Shown: one piece after another, positions 9,404-18,158 of the stretch
How positions within the stretch are numbered: the stretch's first letter is position 1
Layout: every line of letters begins with the position of its first letter
Source of the DNA: Burkholderiales bacterium
GTDB lineage: Bacteria > Pseudomonadota > Gammaproteobacteria > Burkholderiales > Burkholderiaceae_C
NCBI GenBank assembly: GCA_028868875.1
Contig: JAGWTS010000012.1
Span: 1 to 34,235, forward strand
Reading direction: 5' to 3'
Length of the DNA: 34,235 nt
The notes under the pieces: model-generated
Told to the model about the DNA's origin: nothing
The model's input: the letters and a program-made list of their open reading frames with translations, nothing else
The model's database searches: none
Position numbers and translations under genes: made by a program

Positions 9404-9897
9404 TCGATTCCCTGGGCGGCCAGGGCTTGGCCCCAGGCCGCGAGCTTGCGTTCGAAAGACCAGCTGGCGTTGGCCGGGCTGGTCGAGGGCAGGCGCTGCA
9501 CGGCCAGGCCGAGCGCGGCCAGATGGCGCATTGCGCGCGCCGATTCGCCGCCGTTGTGGGCAACCCCGCGCAAGCGCGGACAGCGCCGGAGCAGGCCGGC
9601 GAAGTCGTTGAACTCGGCGTCCTCGATCGCGCTGTCGAGGCTGCCCGCACGGCGGCAGGCGGCATAGACATCCCAGATGCCGAGGCCGCGCCGCCGCACC
9701 TCGGCCAGGCGCTCCTCATAGCCGAGGGCGCGCAGGTCGACCCCCCACAGCGCCGAGAGAATGGGCCAGAACTGGTTGCGCGCATGGGCGTAGTACTCGC
9801 CCGCAGCGAGCGAGGCCACGCTCGGAAAGCTGCCGAGCACGAGCAGCCGGGTCTCGGGCGACACCACCGCAGGCAGTCCGGCCAGGCGCAGGCTCAA
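9400..9897 (-). CDS. DNA-deoxyinosine glycosylase (UDG superfamily, HDG-like)
   Basis: TRLLVLGSFPSVASLAAGEYYAHARNQFWPILSALWGVDL ... GIWDVYAACRRAGSLDSAIEDAEFNDFAGLL ... LPSTSPANASWSFERKLAAW. Only TTG at 9897 fits as a start, overlapping the tatD stop. Confidence 0.87.
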   Translation of the reverse strand: MSLRLAGLPAVVSPETRLLVLGSFPSVASLAAGEYYAHARNQFWPILSALWGVDLRALGYEERLAEVRRRGLGIWDVYAACRRAGSLDSAIEDAEFNDFAGLLRRCPRLRGVAHNGGESARAMRHLAALGLAVQRLPSTSPANASWSFERKLAAWGQALAAQGIE

Positions 9898-10706
9898 GCC
9901 AGGGTCTCCAGCCGCGGCAAGGCGGCGCGGGCATTGGCGCCGGTGCGCGCAGCGGTCTCCTGCTCCGTCCAGCCGCGCAAGGCGGCGAGCGTGGCGGCGA
10001 TGCGCGGCAGCTCGGCGGGCTCGTTGCGACTGCTCGCGCCGGCGGCGCGTTCCTCGGCCTTGCGGTACAGCCACTGCGGCGGGATGTCGGGGGCGTCGGT
10101 TTCGAGCACCGGCACGGTTTCGGGCAGATCGGCGGCGAGGCGGCGGATCCGCAAGGCGCGCTCGAAGGTCATCGCGCCGCCGAAGCCGAGCTTGAAGCCG
10201 AGTGCCGCGAAGGCCTCGGCCTGCTCGCGGCTGCCGTTGAAAGCATGGGCGATGCCGCCGCCGACCTCGACCCGGCGCAGCCCGGCGAGCAGGGAGTCGG
10301 CCGAGCGCCGCACGTGCAGGATCACCGGCAGCCCGGCGGCGCGCGCGAGCTTGAGCTGGGCGAGATAGAAGCGCTGCTGGCGCTCGCGGTCCAGGCCGGG
10401 GACGAAGTGGTCCAGGCCGATCTCGCCCACCGCGACCAGGCGCGGGTCGGCGCGGCGGCGCTGCAGTTCGTCGGCCAGGCGATCGAGGTCGGCCTCGGCG
10501 GCGCGCTCGACGTAGAGCGGGTGGATGCCCAGGGCGTAGGCGCCGCCGTGGCGCACGGCCAGCTCGCGCACGGCGTCGAAGTTGGCGGCCTCGACCGCGG
10601 GCAAGACCATCAGCCCGACCCCGGCCGCGCGCGCCCGGGCCGCGACCGCGTCGCGGTCGGGCGCGAATTCGGGCGCGTCGAGGTGGCAATGGGTGTCGAT
10701 CCACAT
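9894..10706 (-). CDS. tatD: TatD family metal-dependent hydrolase
   Basis: MWIDTHCHLDAPEF, LGIHPLYV, AVGEIGLDHF, LPVILHVRRSADSLL, GIAHAFNGSREQAEAFAALGFKLGFGGAMTFE, ETDAPDIPPQW. Confidence 0.93.
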   Translation of the reverse strand: MWIDTHCHLDAPEFAPDRDAVAARARAAGVGLMVLPAVEAANFDAVRELAVRHGGAYALGIHPLYVERAAEADLDRLADELQRRRADPRLVAVGEIGLDHFVPGLDRERQQRFYLAQLKLARAAGLPVILHVRRSADSLLAGLRRVEVGGGIAHAFNGSREQAEAFAALGFKLGFGGAMTFERALRIRRLAADLPETVPVLETDAPDIPPQWLYRKAEERAAGASSRNEPAELPRIAATLAALRGWTEQETAARTGANARAALPRLETLA

Positions 10707-10810
10707 GGGGCGATGATGACGCATGGCGCCGACGCGGCTGCGCCGGCGCGCCGCACCGGCCCGGCGCGAACGTGATACCGTAGAACGGCACCCGGCGCAG
10801 GACCCGACCC

Positions 10811-11767
10811 ATGAGAATGGCCCCGCTTTACAGCCGATCTCGCCCTGCTGCGGCGCAGCCGCCGGCCGAGGGCGCGGCGACTGCGGCAGGCGCGGCCCTG
10901 GCGGATGCCGACCCGGCGCACGCAGACCAGGCACCCGCAGCCCCTGCAACGACTGCGCCGCGCCCGCGCTGGCTGCCCCCGGCGCTCTGGGCCGGCGCGG
11001 GCGCCCTCGCCGTCCTGCTCGCCGCCCTCGGCCTGCATGCGGGGCTGCCCGGACCGCGCCCCATCACCCAGGACGACATCGACGCCGCGGTGCGCCATTC
11101 GCTCGAAAAGTCGCCCCTGCCCTCGGCCGCCGCCAAGGCCTACGCGGCGATCGAGCCCTCGGTGGTGCGCGTCATCGGCCTGCTGGACGAGCACGACAGC
11201 GGCGACGACCGCGCCGAGCAGCGCGCCATGCAGCGCAGCCTGGGCAGCGGCGTCGTCATCGTCGACAACGGCACCATCCTCACCGCCCTGCACGTCGTGG
11301 CCGGGGCCCATGCGGTGCGCGTGATCTTCTTCGACGGCACCTCGTCCGAGGCCACGGTGATCGGCACCCAGCCCGAGAACGACCTCGCGGTGCTGAAGGC
11401 CAGCAAGCTGCCCGACGACCTGCAACCCGCCACCTTGCGCAGCACGGCCGACCTGCGCCCGGGCGACGAGGTCATCGCCGTCGGCCACCCGTTCGGCATC
11501 GGCCCCTCGGTGAGCGACGGCGTGGTCTCGGGCCTCGGTCGCGAATTCCGCGACGAGGACGGCGAACACCGCCTCACCAACCTGATCCAGTTCGACGCCG
11601 CGGCCAACCCCGGCAACTCGGGCGGCCCGCTCGTCACGATGGACGGCAGCGTCGTCGGCATCGTCACCGCCATCCTCAACCCCACCGAGCAGCGCACCTT
11701 CATCGGCATCGGCTTCGCGGTGCCGATCGAGAACGCCGCCAGCGCAATCGGCAGCTCCCCGTTCTGA
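10811..11767 (+). CDS. Membrane-anchored S1C (HtrA/DegP-like) serine protease lacking a PDZ domain
   Basis: Single N-terminal TM (WLPPALWAGAGALAVLLAALGLHAG); catalytic triad contexts ILTALHVV (His), ENDLAVLKA (Asp), NPGNSGGPL (Ser); ends at ...PIENAASAIGSSPF with no PDZ after the protease fold. Confidence 0.92.
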   Translation: MRMAPLYSRSRPAAAQPPAEGAATAAGAALADADPAHADQAPAAPATTAPRPRWLPPALWAGAGALAVLLAALGLHAGLPGPRPITQDDIDAAVRHSLEKSPLPSAAAKAYAAIEPSVVRVIGLLDEHDSGDDRAEQRAMQRSLGSGVVIVDNGTILTALHVVAGAHAVRVIFFDGTSSEATVIGTQPENDLAVLKASKLPDDLQPATLRSTADLRPGDEVIAVGHPFGIGPSVSDGVVSGLGREFRDEDGEHRLTNLIQFDAAANPGNSGGPLVTMDGSVVGIVTAILNPTEQRTFIGIGFAVPIENAASAIGSSPF

Positions 11768-11775
11768 TCGACCCC

Positions 11776-12780
11776 ATGGCCAACGACCCCACCGCCGCGC
11801 TGATGGAGCGCATCCTCTACGAAGTCAAGCGCGTCGTCGTCGGCCAGGACCGCTTTCTCGAGCGCGTGCTCGTGGCCTTGCTCGCCCAGGGCCATCTGCT
11901 CGTCGAAGGCGTGCCGGGGCTGGCCAAGACGCTCACCGTCAAGACCCTGGCGCGCGCCATCCACGGCAGCTTCAAGCGCATCCAGTTCACGCCCGACCTG
12001 GTGCCGGCCGACCTCGTCGGCACCCGCATCTACAACCAGAAGACGGGCGAGTTCGGCACCTCGCTCGGGCCGGTGTTCGCCAACCTGCTGCTCGCCGACG
12101 AGATCAACCGGGCGCCGGCCAAGGTCCAGAGCGCCCTGCTCGAAGTCATGCAGGAACGCCAGGTCACGATTGCCGGCGAAAGCCACAAGGTGCCCGACCC
12201 CTTCGTCGTGATGGCGACGCAGAACCCGATCGAGACCGAAGGCACCTACCCGCTGCCCGAAGCCCAGGTCGACCGCTTCATGATGAAGGTGCTGGTCGAC
12301 TACCCGAGCGAGGAAGAAGAGTTCGTGATCGTCGCGCGCGCCACCGGCCCGGCGGTCGAGATCACGCCCGTGGCCGACACCTTCGAGCTCGCGGCGCTGC
12401 AGCGCGAATGCCGTGCCGTCTACGTCGATCCGGCGCTGGCGCAGTACGCGGTACGCCTCGTCGACGCGACGCGCCAGCCGGCGCGCCACGGCCTGGCGGA
12501 CCAGGCGCGCTTCATCACATACGGCGCGAGCCCGCGGGCGACGATCGGCATGGTCGAGGGCGCGCGCGCGCTGGCGATGCTGCGCGGGCGCCGCTACGCC
12601 CTGCCCGCCGACATCACCGACATGGCCGCCGACGTCATGCGGCACCGCCTCGTCCTCAGCTACGAAGCCCTGGCCGAAGGCGTGAGCGCCGACGCCCTGG
12701 TGCAGCGCGTGCTGGCCAAGCTGCCGCCGCCGGCGCGCGCCCAGGGCGCCAGCGGCTTCGAGGGCGCGGGCCATGCCTGA
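11776..12780 (+). CDS. MoxR family AAA+ ATPase
   Basis: VEGVPGLAKTLTVKTLA (Walker A), LLLADEINRAPAKVQSALLEVMQERQVTI (Walker B), ATQNPIETEGTYPLPEAQVDRFMMK. Confidence 0.96.
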   Translation: MANDPTAALMERILYEVKRVVVGQDRFLERVLVALLAQGHLLVEGVPGLAKTLTVKTLARAIHGSFKRIQFTPDLVPADLVGTRIYNQKTGEFGTSLGPVFANLLLADEINRAPAKVQSALLEVMQERQVTIAGESHKVPDPFVVMATQNPIETEGTYPLPEAQVDRFMMKVLVDYPSEEEEFVIVARATGPAVEITPVADTFELAALQRECRAVYVDPALAQYAVRLVDATRQPARHGLADQARFITYGASPRATIGMVEGARALAMLRGRRYALPADITDMAADVMRHRLVLSYEALAEGVSADALVQRVLAKLPPPARAQGASGFEGAGHA

Positions 12781-13771
12781 ACCCGCGCTCGCGCTGCTGC
12801 AGCGGCTCGAGTGGACGGTGCTGCGCCGCCTCGACGGGCTGCTCCAGGGCGACTACCGCAGCTTCTGGCGCGGCGCCGGCATCGACCTCGCCGACCTGCG
12901 CGAATACCAGCACCACGACGACGTGCGCCACATCGACTGGAACGTCACCGCGCGGCTGCAGCAGCCCTACGTGCGCCAGTTCCTCGAAGACCGCGACCTC
13001 ACGGCCTGGTTCGTGCTGGACCTCTCGGGCAGCGTCGACTTCGGCTCGGGCGCGACCACCAAGCTCGAGCTCTCGCGCGCCTTCGTCGGCGCCCTGGCGC
13101 GCGTCATCACGCGCCGCGGCAACCGCGTCGGGGCGATCTGCTTCAGCCGCGGTGTCGACGCCGTGCTCGCGCCCGCGGCGACGCGGCTGCAGGTGCTGCG
13201 CCTGATCGACCGCATGAAGCCGCCGTCGCGCGAAGCCGGGGCCGAGACCGCGCTCGCCGAGATGCTGGCCGCGGCCGCCGGCGTGATCCGGCGCCGCTCG
13301 CTCGTCTTCGTCGTCTCCGACTTCATCGGCCGTCCGGGATGGGGCGACGACCTGGCGCGGCTGGCGCGGCGCCACGAGGTGGTGGCCGTGCGCCTGTACG
13401 ACGCCGCCGAGATGGCCTTGCCCGATGTCGGCCTCGTCACGCTCGAAGACGCCGAAACGGGCGAGCAGTTGTTCGTCGACGCCGCCGACCCGGGATTCCG
13501 CCAGCGCTACGCCGCGCTCGCCCAAGCGCAGGAGCAGGCGCTGCGCGCGGCGCTCGCCAAGGCGGGGGTCGACACGCTGGAGCTGGCCACCGGCGACGAC
13601 CTGCTGGGCGCGCTGCTGCGCTTTGCCGAACTGCGGCGCCGCCGCGCCCGGCTGCGGCCTTCGGCGCGCCTGCCGGCCGAGCTCTGCGGCGTCGAGGCGG
13701 CGGCAGGGAGCGCGCCGGGTCGCCCCCAGGCATTCATCCCGGAGCGCGCAGCGCGGAGGGCCGTCGAGTGA
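12773..13771 (+). CDS. DUF58 domain-containing protein
   Basis: FWRGAGIDLADLREYQHHDDVRHIDWNVTARLQQPYVRQFLEDRDLTAWFVLDLSGSVDFGSG; overlaps the MoxR stop by 8 nt. Confidence 0.94.
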   Translation: MPEPALALLQRLEWTVLRRLDGLLQGDYRSFWRGAGIDLADLREYQHHDDVRHIDWNVTARLQQPYVRQFLEDRDLTAWFVLDLSGSVDFGSGATTKLELSRAFVGALARVITRRGNRVGAICFSRGVDAVLAPAATRLQVLRLIDRMKPPSREAGAETALAEMLAAAAGVIRRRSLVFVVSDFIGRPGWGDDLARLARRHEVVAVRLYDAAEMALPDVGLVTLEDAETGEQLFVDAADPGFRQRYAALAQAQEQALRAALAKAGVDTLELATGDDLLGALLRFAELRRRRARLRPSARLPAELCGVEAAAGSAPGRPQAFIPERAARRAVE

Positions 13772-14799
13772 GCTTCCTCTGGCCCCAGCTGCTCTGGCTG
13801 CTGCTCCTGCTGCCGCTGCTGGTGCCGGGCTACCTCTGGCTGCTGCACCGGCGCCGCGGCAGCGCGCTGCGCTTGGCGAGCGTGGCCCTGGCGCGCCAGG
13901 CCCTGGCAAGCAGGCCCGCGTGGCGCCGCCACCTGCCGCCGCTGCTGCTGTGGTTCGCCTTCGCGGCGCTGCTGATCGCGGTGGCGCGGCCGACCGCGGT
14001 GCTGAGCCTGCCGATGGCCGAGCGCACCCTCATCCTCGCCATGGACGTCTCGGCCAGCATGCGCGCCGAAGACGTGAAGCCGAACCGCCTCGTGGCCGCC
14101 CAGGAAGCCGCCAAGGGCTTCGTCGCCGAGCTGCCGCGTTCGGTTCGGGTGGGCGTGATCGCGTTCGCCGGCACCGCCGCCGTGGTCCAGGCGCCCACCT
14201 TCAGCCGCGACGATGTCTACGCCGCGATCGACCGCTTCCAGCTGCAGCGCGCCACCGCCATCGGCAGCGGCCTCCTGCTCTCGCTCGCGACGCTGTTCCC
14301 GGATGCCGGCATCGACGTGAGCGAGATCACCGGCCAGCGCCCGATGCCGCGCCTGCTCGGCGATGCCGAACCGGCGAAGGGCTACAAGCCGGTGGCGCCG
14401 GGCTCCTACGACTCGGCCGCGGTGATCCTGCTCACCGACGGCCAGCGCACGGTCGGCCCGGACCCGCTGGACGCCGCGAAGATCGCGGCCGACCTCGGCA
14501 TTCGCGTCTACACGGTAGGCATCGGCACGACCCAGGGCGAGGTCATCGGCTTCGAAGGCTGGAGCATGCGCGTGCGCCTGGACGAGGAGACGCTGAAGAA
14601 CATCTCGCTGCTGACCCACGGCGAATACTTCTACGCCGGCACGGCGCAGGACCTCAAGCGCGTCTACCAGTCGCTCGGCACGCGCGTCGTCGTCGAGCGC
14701 AAGGAGACCGAGATCAGCGCCTTGTTCGCCGCTGCGGGGGCGGCGCTGGCGCTGATGGCGGCAGGGCTGTCGCTGTGGTGGTTCGGGCGTGTGATCTGA
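13768..14799 (+). CDS. VWA domain-containing protein (BatA/BatB-like)
   Basis: GTG start overlapping the DUF58 stop (GTGA); N-terminal TM pair; MIDAS LAMDVSASMRAEDV; AVILLTDGQRT; C-terminal TM (ALFAAAGAALALMAAGLSLWWFGRVI). Confidence 0.93.
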   Translation: MSFLWPQLLWLLLLLPLLVPGYLWLLHRRRGSALRLASVALARQALASRPAWRRHLPPLLLWFAFAALLIAVARPTAVLSLPMAERTLILAMDVSASMRAEDVKPNRLVAAQEAAKGFVAELPRSVRVGVIAFAGTAAVVQAPTFSRDDVYAAIDRFQLQRATAIGSGLLLSLATLFPDAGIDVSEITGQRPMPRLLGDAEPAKGYKPVAPGSYDSAAVILLTDGQRTVGPDPLDAAKIAADLGIRVYTVGIGTTQGEVIGFEGWSMRVRLDEETLKNISLLTHGEYFYAGTAQDLKRVYQSLGTRVVVERKETEISALFAAAGAALALMAAGLSLWWFGRVI

Positions 14800-14859
14800 A
14801 GCGCCAAGGCGGACCCCGCCGCCGGGGCCGGATACGGGCAGGCGACAATCCGCCGCACC

Positions 14860-15525
14860 ATGACGTTCGTCGTCCCGACCCTGATCTCCGCCTTCGGCGC
14901 CGGCAGCTTCCTCAGCCTGCTGTCGGTGGTCAACCCGCCGGCGACGCTGCCGATGTACCTGGCGCTGTCGCAGGGCATGGATCCGCGCGCCCGCAAGCGG
15001 CTGGCCCGGCGGGCCTGCCTGTACTGCTTCTACATCATGGTGGTGAGCCTGTTCGCGGGCGGGCTGGTGCTGCAGGCCTTCGGCATCTCGTACGGCGCGC
15101 TGCGCGTCGCCGGCGGCATCGTCGTCGCCATCCTCGGCCACAGCCTGATGTACGACAAGACCGGCTCCGGACCGTCCTCGATGCCGGATACGGGGGCGCG
15201 CCCGGTCTCCAACGCCGGCTTCTTCCCGCTGGCGATGCCGGGCATCACCGGGCCGGGGACGATCGCGGTGGTGATCGGCATCTCCACCGAGGTGCGCGAA
15301 GTCGGCGCCTTCAGCCATCAGCTGCTGGCCTACGCCATCACCGTGGTGGCGATGTTCCTGGTCTGCGTCGTCGAATGGCTGCTGCTGCGCAGCGCGCCGC
15401 GGGTCAGCGACAGGCTCGGACCCGCCGGCATCGAGGTGATGACGCGGCTGTCGGGCTTCCTGCTGATCTGCGTCGGGGTGCAGTTCGTGGCTTCGGGGGT
15501 GCGCACCCTGATCACCGGCGGCTGA
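14860..15525 (+). CDS. MarC family integral membrane protein
   Basis: 221 aa; SLLSVVNPPATLPMYLALSQGMDPRARKRLARRA, GGIVVAILGHSLM, PLAMPGITGPGTIAVVIGIS. Confidence 0.9.
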   Translation: MTFVVPTLISAFGAGSFLSLLSVVNPPATLPMYLALSQGMDPRARKRLARRACLYCFYIMVVSLFAGGLVLQAFGISYGALRVAGGIVVAILGHSLMYDKTGSGPSSMPDTGARPVSNAGFFPLAMPGITGPGTIAVVIGISTEVREVGAFSHQLLAYAITVVAMFLVCVVEWLLLRSAPRVSDRLGPAGIEVMTRLSGFLLICVGVQFVASGVRTLITGG

Positions 15526-15674
15526 CCTGATCCCGGTCAAACCTCGGCGATGCCTGGGTTGACGAGTCCGGGTGAAAACCCCGACCTGCCGATGTGATGG
15601 CCTGAGAGCCTGGGACGCAGCGACCCCGATTTCGCCGCCGATCTGCGGGCCGCGGTGTGGCGCGCCGACGAAAG

Positions 15675-15707
15675 CCACTGACCCGGCGCGCTGTGCCGGG
15701 TCAGTGG
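15675..15707. terminator. Perfect 13-bp stem hairpin at the MarC/MBL side, possible intrinsic terminator for the minus-strand MBL gene
   Basis: CCACTGACCCGGC-GCGCTGT-GCCGGGTCAGTGG. The stem contains the MBL stop codon (TGA at 15703..15701). On the minus strand it is followed by CTTTCG, so the U-tract is weak. Confidence 0.55.
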
Positions 15708-16636
15708 TCGTGGACCACGCCCTCGCGCACCGCGAGCACCCCGGCGCCGGCCATGTCGGCGACCACCCGCTCGCCATAAGCCTGCAGGCTGCCGTCGGGG
15801 CGGCCCAGACGCTGCCAGACCGCGCGGTACAGCGGCACGGAGGTGAACCATTCCATCAACTCGGCCCAAGGCAGTTGCTGCTGCTCGAGCAGGTGGAACT
15901 TGATCAGCGCCTTGACCGCGTGGCGGGTATGCCGGTTCGGGTCCGCACGAAAGCCGTCCAGCCGCTGCCGCGCCCGCGCGAGGGCCGCCGGCAGATCGCC
16001 GAAAGGCGCGCCGTGGCCGGGAATCGCCAGCCGCGCGTCGAGCGACTCGATGAGGTCGAGCACGCGCGCCACGTCGTCGAAGGCGCCCTCGCCGTCGAGT
16101 TCGGGAAAGACCACGCCGAAGCCGCGCTCCCACAGCGCGTCGGCGGTCAGCACGATGCCGTCGGCCGGGTCGAACAGGATCAGCGAATGCGGGTCGTGCC
16201 CGGGCGCCGCCAGCGCCTGCCAACGCCGCTTGCCGACTGCCAGCGTCTCGCCGGGACACAGCTTTCCGGTCGCCTCGAAGCGTTCACAGCGCTGGCCGAG
16301 CACGGAGTAGCTCAGCGCGGCCTCGTCCCAGGCTTGCACGGCGTCCCACAGCCCGGGCGGAATCAGGTTCCAACCGCCGAAGGCGCGCCGCAGGGCAGTG
16401 TTGCCGCCGCAATGGTCGGAATGCAGATGGGTGTTGACGACGCCGGCCAGGGCGCGGCCCTGCAGGGCATGGCGCACCAGCACGACGGTCTGACCGGCGT
16501 GACAGAGGTGGCCGCTGTCGACGAGCACGTCGCCGGCCTCGCCGCCGTGCAGCAGCACGTTGTTCGACGACAGCCAGCCGCGCTCGAGCACGGTCAGGCC
16601 CGCGGGCGGCGGTGGGTGGGAAAGGCGGTTGGGCAT
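15701..16636 (-). CDS. MBL-fold metallo-hydrolase
   Basis: VVNTHLHSDHCGGN (HxHxDH), APGHDPHSLILFDPADGIVLTADALW, RLAIPGHGAPF. Confidence 0.93.
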   Translation of the reverse strand: MPNRLSHPPPPAGLTVLERGWLSSNNVLLHGGEAGDVLVDSGHLCHAGQTVVLVRHALQGRALAGVVNTHLHSDHCGGNTALRRAFGGWNLIPPGLWDAVQAWDEAALSYSVLGQRCERFEATGKLCPGETLAVGKRRWQALAAPGHDPHSLILFDPADGIVLTADALWERGFGVVFPELDGEGAFDDVARVLDLIESLDARLAIPGHGAPFGDLPAALARARQRLDGFRADPNRHTRHAVKALIKFHLLEQQQLPWAELMEWFTSVPLYRAVWQRLGRPDGSLQAYGERVVADMAGAGVLAVREGVVHDH

Positions 16637-16704
16637 GGCCGTGCATTCTGGCCCGGCGCGCCGACGTAGGATGCGGGCATCGCATCAAACAAGGAGCCTC
16701 CCCC

Positions 16705-17478
16705 ATGCGCATGCGCCTCACCCTCGGGGCCCTCGCCCTGCTCGCCGCCGGCTTCGCCGCCGCCCAGGAGGCCCCGCCTTCGCGCCTGGACGCGGTCATC
16801 AAGTCCGGCCAACTGCGCGTGTGCACCCCCGGCGACTACAAGCCCTTCAGCCTGCAAGGCGCCGACGGCGGCTTCGAGGGCCTCGACATCGATCTCGTGC
16901 AATCCGCGGCCCAGGCCCTGGGCGTGAAGGCCGATTTCGTCAAGACCAGCTGGTCGAGCTTGATGAAGGACTTCAAAGACAAGTGCGATGTCGCGGTGGG
17001 CGGCATCTCGGTGACGCTGGAGCGCCAGAAGGCGGCCTTCTTCTCCACGCCCTACATGATCAACGGCAAGGCGCCGATCACGCGCTGCGAGAACGTCGCC
17101 CGCTTCCAGACCGTGGCCGACATCGACAAGCCCGAGGTCACCGTGATCGAGAACCCGGGCGGCAGCAACGAGCGCTTCGCGCGCGCGAACTTCAAGCAGG
17201 CGAAGATCGTGATCCACCCCGACAACACGACGATCTTCGACCAGATCCTGCAGGGCAAGGCCGACCTGATGATCTCGGAGTCGGTCGAGACCATGGTCCA
17301 GCAGAAAGCCCATCCGGGGCTGTGCGCGGTGAACCCCGAAAAGCCGCTGCAATACGGCGAGATGGCCTGGCTGCTTCCGCGCGGCGACGCGACGTTCAAG
17401 GCCTGGATCGACCAGTGGCTGCACCTGGCCAAGGCAAGCGGCGAATACGAGCGCACCACCGTCCGCTGGCTGCACTAG
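16705..17478 (+). CDS. Periplasmic substrate-binding protein, cyclohexadienyl dehydratase (PheC)-like
   Basis: Signal peptide MRMRLTLGALALLAAGFAAAQ; SBP_bac_3 fold (SGQLRVCTPGDYKPFSLQGADGGFEGLDIDLVQSAAQALG ... VGGISVTLERQKAAFFSTPYM). AAGGAG Shine-Dalgarno 8 nt upstream of the ATG. Confidence 0.88.
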   Translation: MRMRLTLGALALLAAGFAAAQEAPPSRLDAVIKSGQLRVCTPGDYKPFSLQGADGGFEGLDIDLVQSAAQALGVKADFVKTSWSSLMKDFKDKCDVAVGGISVTLERQKAAFFSTPYMINGKAPITRCENVARFQTVADIDKPEVTVIENPGGSNERFARANFKQAKIVIHPDNTTIFDQILQGKADLMISESVETMVQQKAHPGLCAVNPEKPLQYGEMAWLLPRGDATFKAWIDQWLHLAKASGEYERTTVRWLH

Positions 17479-18032
17479 CGCTGCGCACCCGGGGTTCCAG
17501 CGCGCAGCATGCCCTCGAGCTTCACGATCGTCGCCCAGTTGCGCGTGGTCACGCCTTTGCCGAGCCCGCCGAGCCAGTGCAGCGCGGCCGGCGTCTTCAG
17601 GATGCCCTGCGGGCACCAGAGGTAGGCCGCTTCGGCGCCGACGTGCAGCGCCGAAGCGTCGTCCGCGGCGCCCGGCGGGCGGCCCAGGCGCCGCAGCAAC
17701 TGCGGGTCGTCGACGAGGGCCACGAGCAGGCGCGAGGCATCGCCCGCGCTCGCGGCCAGGGCGTTCTCGGCGACGACGGTCCGGAGCGCGCCGGCCGTCT
17801 TCACGATCACCGGCGCGTCCACGCCGAGCCGGCTCGCGACGGCGGTGCGGATGCGCGCCGCGTGGACGCGCTCGGCATCGGCCCCACCGCTGAACACGAC
17901 GTTGCCGCTGTTGAGCAAGGTGCGGGGATCGCCGTAGCCCAGCGCCAGGAACAAGGCGCGCAGGTCGGCCATCGCCAGGCGCCGGGCCTTGCCGACGTTG
18001 ATGCCGCGAAAGAAGGCGACGAAGCGGGTCAC
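17475..18032 (-). CDS. DUF1697 domain-containing protein
   Basis: MTRFVAFFRGINVGKARRLAMADLRALFLALGYGDPRTLLNSGNVVFSG ... TTRNWATIVKLEGM. Confidence 0.93.
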   Translation of the reverse strand: MTRFVAFFRGINVGKARRLAMADLRALFLALGYGDPRTLLNSGNVVFSGGADAERVHAARIRTAVASRLGVDAPVIVKTAGALRTVVAENALAASAGDASRLLVALVDDPQLLRRLGRPPGAADDASALHVGAEAAYLWCPQGILKTPAALHWLGGLGKGVTTRNWATIVKLEGMLRAGTPGAQR

Positions 18033-18158
18033 GAGAGATTGCGGACGAGGCTGCGGCGCATTGTGCGCGGCGCAGGTGGATCGATTCGATCAAGATGGCG
18101 CCTCGAGCGCAGGCTGCGACCCTTGGCCTGGCGTTCAACGACCCACCCGGATGTCGAG

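Noticed and set aside
10707-10810. Divergent tatD / protease intergenic region as an unusual regulatory element
   Set aside because: It probably holds ordinary divergent promoters (e.g. near GTGATACCGTAGAA), but no box could be assigned confidently.
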